This document shows positions 1 through 8,284 of a DNA stretch of 24,308 nucleotides, piece after piece. Within the stretch, counting starts at the first letter, position 1. Each line of letters opens with the position of its first letter. The DNA is from SAR324 cluster bacterium (GTDB taxonomy: Bacteria; SAR324; NAC60-12): contig JAKUUF010000009.1 of assembly GCA_022448705.1 (NCBI GenBank), positions 1 through 24,308 on the forward strand. Direction: 5' to 3'. The position numbers and the translations under genes are program-made. The notes under the pieces are model-generated. The model saw only the letters and a program-made list of their open reading frames with translations, ran no database searches and was not told where the DNA came from.

Positions 1-32
1 TGAGATTATAAAAAAAATACTGACTTTTTTAA

Positions 33-1754
33 TCAGGTGCTTCCAACAGGTTTTTGCATTTTTTGGCTTTTAGGAGGTTCATCATTCAGCATATCTGCTA
101 CTGCAGCCCCTGCTGGGATCATTGGAAACACATTGTCAGCTTTAACCACCTGGGCCTCGACAATACACGGGCCATCGTTATAATCCAGTGCTTTTTTAAG
201 CACTTTGACGACATCTCCTGCTCTCCTAAGATGAAATCCCTTGATTCCAAAGGCCTCACCAATTTTAACAAAATCAGGATTACCTTCCATGTCCACACCG
301 CTTTCCCGATTGTCAAAAAACAATTGCTGCCATTGTCTGACCATTCCGAGATAACTGTTATTAATAATAATGATTTTGATAGGCAGTTTGTGAATTGCCG
401 CTGTGGCAAGTTCACTCATTGTCATTTGGAATCCTCCATCACCAACAACAGCTACTACAAGATCATCGGGTTTCCCAAGCTGTGCGCCAATTGCTGCAGG
501 AAACCCATAGCCCATGGTTCCAGCACCTCCGCTGGAGAGCCATTGGCGCTCTCTGATTGATTTGCAGAATTGAGCAGCCCACATCTGGTGCTGACCTACA
601 TCAGTTGAAATAATCGCGTTAGATTCCGTCAAACGGTCCAGTTCGGCTAATACATGCTGCGCCCGCAGACCTCCACGCTTTGGGAATTTCAGCGGATATT
701 TAATTTTCCAATTTTCAATCTTCTTAAGCCATGCTGAAGTATCAAGCTTATCCATCAGCGGGATCAATTCTGCAAGAACTTCGGCCGCGTCTCCATTAAT
801 GCTTACGTCAGGTTGAATAATTTTCCCAAATTCTGCAGGGTCGATATCAATATGAATTTTGGTTGCATCAGGACAAAACTCACTGACTTTGCCAGTTATG
901 CGATCATCCCAGCGTGCTCCAATAGCCATAATCAGGTCACAATTAATTACTGCTTTATTGGCATAAGCAGTGCCGTGCATACCTAGCATTCCTACAGAAA
1001 GTGGATGCATTTCGGAAATAGCACCTTTGCCCAGCAAAGTTGTAGTAACAGGTGCCTGTAGCTTTTCAGCCAGTTTCTGAACCTGCCTGCCGGCTCCTGA
1101 AATAACAGCACCGGCACCCACATAAAGCAATGGCTGTTTTGATTTTGAGAGCAGTTCTGCAGCATATTCGATTCCATCTGAGCTGCCTCTTGTCTGAACT
1201 TGATATCCGGGAAGGTCCAGGCCTGCAGTGAAATCTTCATCCCATTCATTTGAAACTACATCCTTAGGCAAATCAACCAGTACTGGTCCAGGACGTCCTG
1301 TTGATGCAAGGTGGAAAGCTTCATTCACTACCCTTGATAAGTCCTTCACATCCCTGACCAGATAACTGTGTTTTACTATCGGCATGGTTACTCCAAACAC
1401 GTCTGCTTCCTGGAAGGCATCTTTCCCCAAATTAGGAGTTATAGTCTGTCCGGTCAGGATAACGAGCGGGACAGAATCCATTTGAGCAGTTAGTATCCCC
1501 GTGACTGTGTTGGTTGCACCGGGACCCGAAGTAACCAGTACTACCCCGGTCTTCCCTGTTACCTTTGCGTAACCGTCTGCCATATGCGTAGCCCCCTGTT
1601 CATGGCGTACCAAAATAATTTTTTGCTCAGGTGCATCTACAAGTGCATCAAAGATCGGCATACATGCGCCTCCGGGATATCCGAAAATATACTCAACACC
1701 TTGCCTTTTGAGTGCCTCAACTACAATTTGAGCACCATTCATGCGTTTTTTCAT
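33..1754 (-). CDS. ilvB: Acetolactate synthase large (catalytic) subunit
   Basis: This 573-residue protein has the normal length for the catalytic subunit of acetohydroxyacid synthase, the first common step of valine, leucine and isoleucine synthesis (pyruvate to 2-acetolactate, or with 2-oxobutyrate to acetohydroxybutyrate), a cytosolic ThDP/FAD/Mg enzyme. The N-terminal ThDP domain begins with YIFGYPGGACMPIFDAL and contains the catalytic glutamate E52 in RHEQGATHMADGYA. The C-terminal ThDP/Mg motif runs from GDGG (438-441) to NN (465-466), followed by SYLGMVRQWQ. The C-terminus carries the family's NVFPMIPAGAAVADML. It is the only minus-strand gene and is divergent from nuoE. The regulatory subunit ilvH and ilvC would lie beyond the left edge. 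The start could be M1 or M5; neither has a clear ribosome binding site. Identity is secure; ilvB, ilvI and ilvG naming is not separable here. Confidence 0.95.
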   Translation of the reverse strand: MKKRMNGAQIVVEALKRQGVEYIFGYPGGACMPIFDALVDAPEQKIILVRHEQGATHMADGYAKVTGKTGVVLVTSGPGATNTVTGILTAQMDSVPLVILTGQTITPNLGKDAFQEADVFGVTMPIVKHSYLVRDVKDLSRVVNEAFHLASTGRPGPVLVDLPKDVVSNEWDEDFTAGLDLPGYQVQTRGSSDGIEYAAELLSKSKQPLLYVGAGAVISGAGRQVQKLAEKLQAPVTTTLLGKGAISEMHPLSVGMLGMHGTAYANKAVINCDLIMAIGARWDDRITGKVSEFCPDATKIHIDIDPAEFGKIIQPDVSINGDAAEVLAELIPLMDKLDTSAWLKKIENWKIKYPLKFPKRGGLRAQHVLAELDRLTESNAIISTDVGQHQMWAAQFCKSIRERQWLSSGGAGTMGYGFPAAIGAQLGKPDDLVVAVVGDGGFQMTMSELATAAIHKLPIKIIIINNSYLGMVRQWQQLFFDNRESGVDMEGNPDFVKIGEAFGIKGFHLRRAGDVVKVLKKALDYNDGPCIVEAQVVKADNVFPMIPAGAAVADMLNDEPPKSQKMQKPVGST

Positions 1755-1863
1755 ATTTGTTTTTCTAAAAAATGTTCAGTTTTTAAAAAAATGTATTTAT
1801 ATTTTATAATTTTGAGTAAATAAATGCAAACTTTATAAAAATAATACACATAATTTGATTCTG

Positions 1864-1950
1864 CAATTAATTACCCTGTCGATTATACATAAAAAAAGTG
1901 GCCTATTGAAATAGTTTGTTAAATTAATTGTCAACATTTGTAATTAATTG
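1864..1950. repeat. Three copies of AATTAATTG (two direct, one inverted)
   Basis: Copies lie at 1922-1930 and 1942-1950 on the plus strand, and as CAATTAATT at 1864-1872. The two direct copies have a 20-base period, placing them on the same DNA face. They could be binding sites for a regulator of the divergent genes, but the 9-mer is seven-ninths A/T plus a terminal G in AT-rich DNA, so chance is possible. Confidence 0.35.
1916..1944 (+). promoter_or_regulatory. Candidate sigma70-type promoter for nuoE
   Basis: TTGTTA at 1916-1921 (4 of 6 to the -35 consensus) is followed after 17 bases by TGTAAT at 1939-1944 (5 of 6 to the -10 consensus). This would leave a leader of roughly 165 bases before nuoE. 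The spacing is ideal, but such matches are expected in AT-rich sequence. Confidence 0.25.
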
Positions 1951-2114
1951 CAAATAAAGTATTTCATAATTTGAACCACGATAGCTCATGTTGTGATTAA
2001 TAAATTTTTTATTTAAACAATACTTATTAAGCGATTATTGTTGCTTATTTAACAGTATCTGATAGAAATAATTAGCAGCATTTAAAAACTGAAGATCCAT
2101 AACAGAGGTTAAAT

Positions 2115-2585
2115 TTGTTTTCAAAAGAAATACAAAATCAGGTAAACAATCTGCTGAGCCGTTATCCAATCAAACAAAACGCACTGATTCCAATTTTGCT
2201 GTTGGCTCAGAAAGAAAATAACGGTTGGATAACGGAAGAATGGATGCAGCATGTCGCTGATTGTTGCGAAGTACCACTCACTCATGTTGAAGGTGTTGTG
2301 ACGTTCTACACAATGTTTCGTCTTAAACCTCCTGGGAAATACCATTTACAGGTTTGTACCTGCGTGCCGTGCTGTCTAGTAGGCGGAACTGAAATATTGG
2401 AGTACACAGAAAAAAAGTTGAACACTCATGCAGGCTATACATCAGCTGACGGGTTGTTCAGCATAGAAGAAATGGAATGCATAGGTGCATGCAGTTATGC
2501 ACCGGCAATGATTGTAAATGAAGACTATCATGAGCAGGTAACCCCTGAAAAAATGGATAAATTAATTGATAAGTTGAGTAAGTAA
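2115..2585 (+). CDS. nuoE: NADH-quinone oxidoreductase subunit E
   Basis: This is the 24-kDa thioredoxin-fold [2Fe-2S] (N1a) subunit of the NADH-oxidising arm of complex I, on the cytoplasmic side of the membrane. The 156-residue length is normal. The four ligands are C81 and C86 (C-x4-C) and C122 and C126 (C-x3-C, in ECIGACSYAP). The N-terminal helical part contains VEGVVTFYTMF, characteristic of the family. The start is TTG at 2115, supported by AGAGG at 2103-2107; no ATG gives the expected N-terminus. It is the first gene of a block running nuoE-F-G-J-K-L, with nuoF starting 3 bases after its stop. Unusually, it heads the block rather than following nuoD. Confidence 0.95.
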   Translation: MFSKEIQNQVNNLLSRYPIKQNALIPILLLAQKENNGWITEEWMQHVADCCEVPLTHVEGVVTFYTMFRLKPPGKYHLQVCTCVPCCLVGGTEILEYTEKKLNTHAGYTSADGLFSIEEMECIGACSYAPAMIVNEDYHEQVTPEKMDKLIDKLSK

Positions 2586-2588
2586 AAT

Positions 2589-3848
2589 ATGGCTGAAGAA
2601 ACCCTTGTCCTTTTCAAAAACATACGAAACCCCAAATACAGCAAGTCTCTGGAAGGGTACAAAAAAGCCGGCGGTTATCAAACTTTGAAAAAAGTCTTTG
2701 GGATGAAGCCGAATGAAGTTGTTCAGACAGTTAAGGATTCCGGGGTTCGCGGACGAGGCGGAGCAGGATTCCCTACAGGTCTGAAGTGGAGTTTCATGCC
2801 AAACGGTACTGGCAAGCCAAGTTATCTTATTGCCAACGCCGATGAATCTGAACCTGGAACATGCAAGGACAGGGAACTGATGCTTAAGGACCCGCATCTG
2901 TTTCTGGAAGGCATGCTGATCGGGTGTTATGCTGTAGGATGTCATCATGGCTATATTTACATACGGGGTGAGTTTTTCCCAGCAATCAAGTCTTTAAATA
3001 CCGCTGTTGAAGAATTATATGCAGATGGTCTGCTTGGTCCCGATCCCTTGGGCAGTGGTTTTCATCTGGACCTTACAATTCACAGCGGAGCAGGTGCATA
3101 TATTTGTGGAGAAGAATCCGCATTGCTGGATTCTCTGGAGGGCAAGCGTGGTCAGCCCCGAGTCAAGCCGCCTTTCCCGGCGATATCTGGCTTCAATGGA
3201 TGTCCGACAAGTGTAAACAATGTGGAAACACTGGCATGCATGCCCTTTATTCTAGGCGATGGAGGAGTTGAAGCCTTCAAAAGTTTTGGTCCAGAGAATA
3301 ATTCTGGAACTCACCTGGTCAGTCTGAGCGGCCATGTAAATAAACCGGGGGTTTACGAGTTAAGAATGGATGTAAACATGAAAGACATTATTTACGGTAT
3401 AGGAGGAGGTATCCGCAACGGTAAAAAGCTCAAAGGAGTAATTCCCGGAGGATCATCTTCATCCGTGATGACTGCCGATGAAGTTGATGTGCTTTACAAT
3501 TTTGATGAACTTGCAAATATTGATACAATGCTTGGTTCTGCAGCAATGATGGTATTCGATGAAGATACTGATGTAGTGCAATTACTCCATCGCATTACCC
3601 GATTTTATGCCCATGAATCATGCGGCCAGTGCACCCCATGCCGTGAAGGAACGCATTGGTCACGCAATATTTTACGTGATTTCCTCAACGGCAACGGCAG
3701 TGATGAGAAACTGAGGCGCCTCGACAGGGTTGGAGGTAATATGCTGGGTACTACACTTTGTGCTTTAGGAGATGCAGCCGCTTTACCGATACAAAGTTTT
3801 GTAAAAAAATTTCCGGATGACTTCCGGAAATATTATGCCAATAAATAA
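2589..3848 (+). CDS. nuoF: NADH-quinone oxidoreductase subunit F (FMN/NADH-binding)
   Basis: This is the 51-kDa subunit that binds NADH and FMN and carries the [4Fe-4S] cluster N3; it is where NADH is oxidised. The nucleotide/FMN motifs GRGGAGFPTG (55-64) and GAGAYICGEESAL (167-179) are intact. The N3 ligands are C345, C348 and C351 (CGQCTPC) plus C391 (TTLCALGDAAALP). The length of 419 residues is normal. It starts with ATG 3 bases after nuoE. The downstream nuoG may overlap its end, depending on which nuoG start is used. With NuoE and NuoG it makes the detachable NADH dehydrogenase module. Confidence 0.97.
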   Translation: MAEETLVLFKNIRNPKYSKSLEGYKKAGGYQTLKKVFGMKPNEVVQTVKDSGVRGRGGAGFPTGLKWSFMPNGTGKPSYLIANADESEPGTCKDRELMLKDPHLFLEGMLIGCYAVGCHHGYIYIRGEFFPAIKSLNTAVEELYADGLLGPDPLGSGFHLDLTIHSGAGAYICGEESALLDSLEGKRGQPRVKPPFPAISGFNGCPTSVNNVETLACMPFILGDGGVEAFKSFGPENNSGTHLVSLSGHVNKPGVYELRMDVNMKDIIYGIGGGIRNGKKLKGVIPGGSSSSVMTADEVDVLYNFDELANIDTMLGSAAMMVFDEDTDVVQLLHRITRFYAHESCGQCTPCREGTHWSRNILRDFLNGNGSDEKLRRLDRVGGNMLGTTLCALGDAAALPIQSFVKKFPDDFRKYYANK

Positions 3849-3858
3849 TGAATTGAAA

Positions 3859-5490
3859 ATGCCAGTTTTTCATATTGATGATCAGCCTGTAGAATTTCAC
3901 CCGGGAGAAAAAATACTTTCTGCAGCATTGCGAAATGGGGAAAAAATACCTCATTACTGTTACCACCCGGGAATGTCGATTGTGGCCACCTGCCGAATGT
4001 GCGTAGTCGATATTGTTGACCTTGGTAATGGGCGTCCAGCTCCAAAACTTCAAACCGCCTGTTCAGTGGATGCAGCAGAAGGAATGAAGATTGAGACCAT
4101 GAACCAAAAAGTAGAAGAAGGACGCAAACTTGTAAACGAGTTTCTGCTGATTAATCATCCTTTAGACTGCCCAATCTGTGACCAGTCAGGAGAATGTACT
4201 CTCCAGGATTACTCTTTTGAATATGGTTCAGGAAAATCTGAAATGGATTATTCCAAGCGAGTTTACGGTTGGCGTGATATTGGAACGTTTGTCAGTCTTG
4301 AACGCAACCGCTGCATTCAGTGTTCCCGTTGTGACAGATTCACCAGGGAAATCACAGGAACAAATGAATTCGGTATGTTTAACCGGGGACATGAACTGAC
4401 GGTAGATACATACACCGACAGGCCGATGACCAATAAATTTCAAGGCAATATGGCTGACATTTGCCCGGTTGGAGCTATTACTGAAAAAGAATTCCGCTTT
4501 AAGCGCAGAGTATGGAAACTGAAAAAAATTCGTTCCATCTGCACCGGTTGTTCAACCGGCTGTAACATCACAATTGAGCATGACCGTAATGAAGTTTTTC
4601 GGTTGAAGCCTCATGAAAACCAAAATGTAAATAAGTGGTGGATGTGTGATGAAGGGCGTTTAACTTACCGAATCATGAACGAGCGGAAAACAAGAATAAA
4701 CAGGCCTTTGGGACGTGTAAGCCAAAATCTGCAGCATATTTCCTGGGAAGATGCCTACAGGGCTATTGCAGAAAGAATCAGCGAAATGGAGCCCACGGGA
4801 AATGAAGTGATTGCGCTTACTGACACTCATGCAAGTAACGAAGAATTGTTTTTACTCAAGAAGCTGCTTAAAGATGGATTTTTATCAGACAATGTCTTTT
4901 GTCCTTTGCCCAAATGGGAACAAATAGAGAGTGAATTTTTCATCAACACCCTCATTACAACAGACAAGACTCCAAACCGTGCAGGAGCTCTTGCCTTGAA
5001 GATCAAAGGTGATGCTGAAAACGCAGAAGTTAAAAAAATAATTGATGGGGAACCCAAAGTAGTAATTATTTTAGGTAATCCATTTGAAACAGAGCATGAA
5101 ATTCAGCAAAAAATAAAACCAGCTCAGCTGGTAGTTCATATTGGATCTTACCACAATTGCTGGAGTGAGATAGCTGACGTTGTACTTCCTGGACAATTTT
5201 ACTCAGAAAAAAAGGTCACATTTACCAACAAACTGCAGCAGGTACAGTCTACAGATATTGCTGTTCAGTCCTTGCGCAGAAGTCGTCCTGAATGGCAGAT
5301 AATAGTTGAACTTGCCCATGCATTAGGACACAAATTCAACTTCAGCAACGTAAATCAGGTTTTTGCAGCAATGGCTGAAGAAACAAAAGCATTTTCCGGA
5401 CTTAGTTTTGATCAAATTGGCGACCAGGGAATGAAGCTGAAACAAACTTTCAAGGACACCGGAATGAAATTAGTACAGGCACCTGCATAG
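3859..5490 (+). CDS. nuoG: NADH-quinone oxidoreductase subunit G, compact form with N7 cluster
   Basis: This is the electron-relay subunit of complex I. Counting from ATG 3859 (543 residues), the [2Fe-2S] ferredoxin domain has C34, C45, C48 and C68. N5 has H100, C104, C107 and C113 (His ligand in the NHPLDCPIC context). N4 has C152, C155, C158 and C202. The extra N7 cluster has C228, C231, C235 and C263, a C-x2-C-x3-C-x27-C pattern. The rest is a shortened molybdopterin-oxidoreductase-like domain that still contains ADVVLPGQFYSEKKVTFTN. From memory of the family, Thermus and E. coli NuoG are about 780 and 910 residues, so this is short, but it has no visible frameshift. Starts at 3817 and 3835 would overlap nuoF and add 14 or 8 residues; none has a good ribosome binding site. 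I prefer 3859 because the ferredoxin domain begins there. Confidence 0.95.
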   Translation: MPVFHIDDQPVEFHPGEKILSAALRNGEKIPHYCYHPGMSIVATCRMCVVDIVDLGNGRPAPKLQTACSVDAAEGMKIETMNQKVEEGRKLVNEFLLINHPLDCPICDQSGECTLQDYSFEYGSGKSEMDYSKRVYGWRDIGTFVSLERNRCIQCSRCDRFTREITGTNEFGMFNRGHELTVDTYTDRPMTNKFQGNMADICPVGAITEKEFRFKRRVWKLKKIRSICTGCSTGCNITIEHDRNEVFRLKPHENQNVNKWWMCDEGRLTYRIMNERKTRINRPLGRVSQNLQHISWEDAYRAIAERISEMEPTGNEVIALTDTHASNEELFLLKKLLKDGFLSDNVFCPLPKWEQIESEFFINTLITTDKTPNRAGALALKIKGDAENAEVKKIIDGEPKVVIILGNPFETEHEIQQKIKPAQLVVHIGSYHNCWSEIADVVLPGQFYSEKKVTFTNKLQQVQSTDIAVQSLRRSRPEWQIIVELAHALGHKFNFSNVNQVFAAMAEETKAFSGLSFDQIGDQGMKLKQTFKDTGMKLVQAPA

Positions 5491-5527
5491 CAGTTTAACC
5501 TTAAATTGTAATAGACGAAATATTAAG

Positions 5528-6040
5528 GTGTTAACAATATTTTATATATTTGCTGCTTTGAGTGTTTTTGGGGCACTTGGAGTGCTTTTCCTGAAAAACC
5601 CAATTCATTGTGCTCTTTCTCTGGTAGGAACTTTTTTCTGCCTGGGCTCGATTTATGTGATGCTCAATGCTGAATTTGTTGCGGTCATACAGGTTTTAAT
5701 TTATGCAGGAGCAATAATGGTTTTATTCCTGTTTGTTCTAATGCTTTTATCCTCCAGTGATACGGAAATGTCATCAAACAAATGGACCGCAGGAAAAATT
5801 CTGGCTGGACTTTTGTCGCTTGGAATATTTGTTCAAATAGCATATCTCTTTACAGGAAATGAGCTCAAACTTGGCACCAAGGGGGAATATCCGATTGAAG
5901 TCGTTGAAGAAATTGGCTCTATTGCCTTAATCGGACGCCTTCTTTTCACCGATTATATATTGTCATTTGAAATTATAGTAATTCTCTTACTCGTTGCCGT
6001 AATTGGCGCTGTAGTGATTGCAAAGAGAAAATTTCATTAA
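5528..6040 (+). CDS. nuoJ: NADH-quinone oxidoreductase subunit J
   Basis: This is a membrane-arm subunit of complex I with about five predicted transmembrane helices in 170 residues. The family core is visible as NPIHCALSLVGTFFCLGSIY and as VAVIQVLIYAGAIMVLFLFV, the latter around the helix that carries the pi-bulge. The start is GTG at 5528, directly preceded by TAAG; it gives an N-terminus matching other NuoJ proteins. It lies 37 bases after nuoG, where canonical operons have nuoH and nuoI; those are in the second block at 15201 and 17001. nuoK follows after 10 bases. Confidence 0.95.
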   Translation: MLTIFYIFAALSVFGALGVLFLKNPIHCALSLVGTFFCLGSIYVMLNAEFVAVIQVLIYAGAIMVLFLFVLMLLSSSDTEMSSNKWTAGKILAGLLSLGIFVQIAYLFTGNELKLGTKGEYPIEVVEEIGSIALIGRLLFTDYILSFEIIVILLLVAVIGAVVIAKRKFH

Positions 6041-6050
6041 ATAATTATTA

Positions 6051-6353
6051 ATGATTCCCATCGAACACATTTTACTGCTGAGCGTCCTGCTGTTTACAAT
6101 AGGCGTACTTGGTGTAATGCTGCGCAGAAATGTCATAGTTATTTTTATGAGCATTGAACTCATGCTCAACGCGGTTAACCTGTCCTTTGTTACATTCTCC
6201 AGGAGTCTGGACTCAATGACAGGGGTGGTTTTTATTTTCTTCATTATCGTTGTTGCCGCAGCTGAAGCTGTAGTTGGGCTTTCAATAATTCTTTCAATTT
6301 ACCGGACTCGAAAATCACTGAATATTGAGGAATTTAATTTATTAAAATGGTAA
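6051..6353 (+). CDS. nuoK: NADH-quinone oxidoreductase subunit K
   Basis: This 100-residue protein has three transmembrane helices and is a proton-channel subunit of the complex I membrane arm related to MrpC. The two conserved membrane glutamates fall exactly at E36 (MSIELMLNAVNL) and E72 (AAAEAVVGLSI), the positions known from E. coli NuoK. The start is ATG, 10 bases after nuoJ, with no obvious Shine-Dalgarno. Its end overlaps or abuts nuoL, which points to translational coupling. Confidence 0.96.
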   Translation: MIPIEHILLLSVLLFTIGVLGVMLRRNVIVIFMSIELMLNAVNLSFVTFSRSLDSMTGVVFIFFIIVVAAAEAVVGLSIILSIYRTRKSLNIEEFNLLKW

Positions 6354-8257
6354 GCATGTCACAAATTTGGCTGGTACCTGCCTTTCCTCTGCTTGGCTTT
6401 ATTCTGAACGGTATGCTGGGCAAACGATTTGGAACAAGATTTGTCAGCATTGTTGGCCCGCTTGCAATTGGATTGGCTTTTGCGCAATCAGTGGTGCTGT
6501 TTTTTCAAATGCTTAATGCTGATGGGAATGTACTCTCCGAACATCTCTATACCTGGATAAAAAGTGGAAATTTTGAAGCAGGCATAAATTTTCAGGTAGA
6601 CCAGCTCTCAGGACTTTACCTGTTGGTTATCACAGGTGTCGGTTTTCTGATACATATTTATTCTTTGGGCTATATGAAAGGAGAGGCGGGCTATTACCGT
6701 TTCTTCGCCTACCTGAATTTATTTGTGTTTTTCATGCTGATTCTTGTACTAGGCGACGGCTTTTTGCTGATGTTCGTCGGTTGGGAAGGAGTAGGATTAT
6801 GTTCTTATCTTTTAATCGGCTATTACTTTGAGAAAGATTCTGCTGCTGCAGCTGCCAAAAAAGCCTTTCTTTTTAACAGGGTTGGTGATTTTGGAGTGCT
6901 TTCTGCGGTACTGCTGATTTTTTTAACTTTTGGATCAATTGAGTTCAATGCGGTAAATGCCGAGGCTGCTGCCAGATTGGAGCATGGCGGAATTCTGGTG
7001 ACCATTATTACCCTGCTGCTGTTTCTTGGGGCCACAGGGAAATCTGCTCAAATTCCCCTTTTTGTTTGGCTCCCGGACGCAATGGAAGGACCAACACCTG
7101 TATCTGCACTGATACATGCTGCTACAATGGTTACTGCAGGATTATACATGGTTGCCAGATTGAGTCACTTGTTTGTACTTGCACCGCTAACCATGAACAT
7201 AATTGCTGCAATTGGTGCTTTAACAGCTCTTTTAGCAGCAAGCATTGCAATCACACAAACAGACATTAAGAGAGTACTTGCTTACTCCACGGTCAGTCAA
7301 CTGGGCTATATGTTTTTAGCCATGGGGGTTGGAGCATTTACTACAGGGGTATTCCATGTAATGACACATGCCTTCTTTAAGGCGCTTCTCTTTCTGGGAT
7401 CAGGATCAGTGATTCTTGCAGTTCATCACGAACAGGATATGCGAAAAATGGGGGCGCTTAAGAACAAGCTTCCCATCACTTATATAACTATGCTGCTTGG
7501 TACTATGGCAATTTCCGGAATTCCCTTCTTTTCAGGTTTTTTCAGTAAGGACGAGATCCTCTGGTATGCCTTCAGCTCCCCTTTTGGAAGCGCATGGTTC
7601 TGGGGTATCGGTTTCCTGACTGCAGGCTTAACAGCATTTTATATGTTCAGAATGATCTATTTGACATTTCACGGAGAATCAAGAGTAGACCAGCACGTGG
7701 CTGAACATGTTTCTGAGTCACCTGTTTCAATCACGATTCCTTTAGCTATTTTGGCTGTGCTTTCAGTTTTTGGCGGTTTTTTTGGAGTACCCCATATTTT
7801 CCATCTATTACCAAATAACATGGAGCAATTATTCCATGGTTTCTTTGCCGAAATACCAAGTGGTCATGGTGCAGCACTAACAGAGTGGATACTTATGGTG
7901 CTTTCAGTGCTATCTGCTGTACTGGCCTGGTATTTGGCAAGCAGAGTGTATAAATCTGGATTTGAAATAGCTTCCAGGTTAAGAGAAAAATGGGAATGGG
8001 CTTATAAGATTTCATTAAACAAATGGTATGTTGATGAGCTGTATAATTTGGTATTAATTAAGCCAGGACATCTTTTCACAACCCATTTTCTCTGGCGTTT
8101 ATTTGATTTAAATATTATCGACCGGATTGTAAATACTTCAGGAGCCGTCGCTCGTACTGCGGGCAACACTATTCGCCCGTTCCAAAATGGATTGACTCAG
8201 AATTATGCACTAATTTTCACTTTTGGTACTTTCCTGGTTCTCTTGTACCTTATTTAA
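6347..8257 (+). CDS. nuoL: NADH-quinone oxidoreductase subunit L (antiporter-like proton pump)
   Basis: This is the distal, largest proton-pumping subunit of complex I, 636 residues with many membrane helices. The key ionisable residues are in context: E147 in FVGWEGVGLCSYLLIGYYF and K232 in GKSAQIPLFVWLPDAMEGPT. The following PVSALIHAATMVTAG and HVMTHAFFKALLFL (with K345) are signature NuoL segments. The C-terminal part includes SLNKWYVDELYN, seen where the lateral helix joins the last membrane helix. ATG 6347 overlaps nuoK by 7 bases; a second ATG at 6356, 2 bases after the nuoK stop, is equally possible. Unlike canonical operons, nuoM and nuoN do not follow; the next gene is a Skp-like chaperone. 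Confidence 0.96.
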   Translation: MVSMSQIWLVPAFPLLGFILNGMLGKRFGTRFVSIVGPLAIGLAFAQSVVLFFQMLNADGNVLSEHLYTWIKSGNFEAGINFQVDQLSGLYLLVITGVGFLIHIYSLGYMKGEAGYYRFFAYLNLFVFFMLILVLGDGFLLMFVGWEGVGLCSYLLIGYYFEKDSAAAAAKKAFLFNRVGDFGVLSAVLLIFLTFGSIEFNAVNAEAAARLEHGGILVTIITLLLFLGATGKSAQIPLFVWLPDAMEGPTPVSALIHAATMVTAGLYMVARLSHLFVLAPLTMNIIAAIGALTALLAASIAITQTDIKRVLAYSTVSQLGYMFLAMGVGAFTTGVFHVMTHAFFKALLFLGSGSVILAVHHEQDMRKMGALKNKLPITYITMLLGTMAISGIPFFSGFFSKDEILWYAFSSPFGSAWFWGIGFLTAGLTAFYMFRMIYLTFHGESRVDQHVAEHVSESPVSITIPLAILAVLSVFGGFFGVPHIFHLLPNNMEQLFHGFFAEIPSGHGAALTEWILMVLSVLSAVLAWYLASRVYKSGFEIASRLREKWEWAYKISLNKWYVDELYNLVLIKPGHLFTTHFLWRLFDLNIIDRIVNTSGAVARTAGNTIRPFQNGLTQNYALIFTFGTFLVLLYLI

Positions 8258-8284
8258 CACAATATTTCCGTTTTTCTTCTGCTT

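Larger units (their letters stand above)
1755..2114. other. Divergent intergenic region between ilvB and nuoE, no gene
   Basis: About 360 very AT-rich bases separate the divergent starts of ilvB (minus) and nuoE (plus), so both promoters should lie here. I see no credible open frame or RNA gene. The 9-mer AATTAATTG occurs at 1922-1930 and 1942-1950 (20 bases apart, two helical turns) and inverted at 1864-1872. A perfect minus-strand -10 (TATAAT, complement of 1882-1887) could serve ilvB, but its -35 is poor. No T-box, leader peptide or attenuator for branched-chain amino acids is apparent. Confidence 0.7.

Noticed and set aside
54..560. A 168-codon plus-strand open frame over the 3' part of ilvB
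   Set aside because: It lies antisense to a clear IlvB coding frame, its translation has no recognisable domain and it lacks a ribosome binding site.
1882..1934. Minus-strand TTGACA (complement of 1929-1934) with TATAAT (complement of 1882-1887) as an ilvB promoter
   Set aside because: Both hexamers are perfect, but the spacing is 41 bases, so they cannot form one promoter; the -10 alone is mentioned as a possibility.
2016..2042. Inverted repeat AACAATA-N13-TATTGTT upstream of nuoE
   Set aside because: A 7-base dyad of nearly pure A/T is expected by chance several times in this AT-rich 360-base region.
3859..5490. Possible truncation or frameshift of nuoG because it is short
   Set aside because: The frame includes the late motif ADVVLPGQFYSEKK and ends with a normal stop before nuoJ; no continuation in another frame is seen in the 37-base gap, so it is a compact family form.
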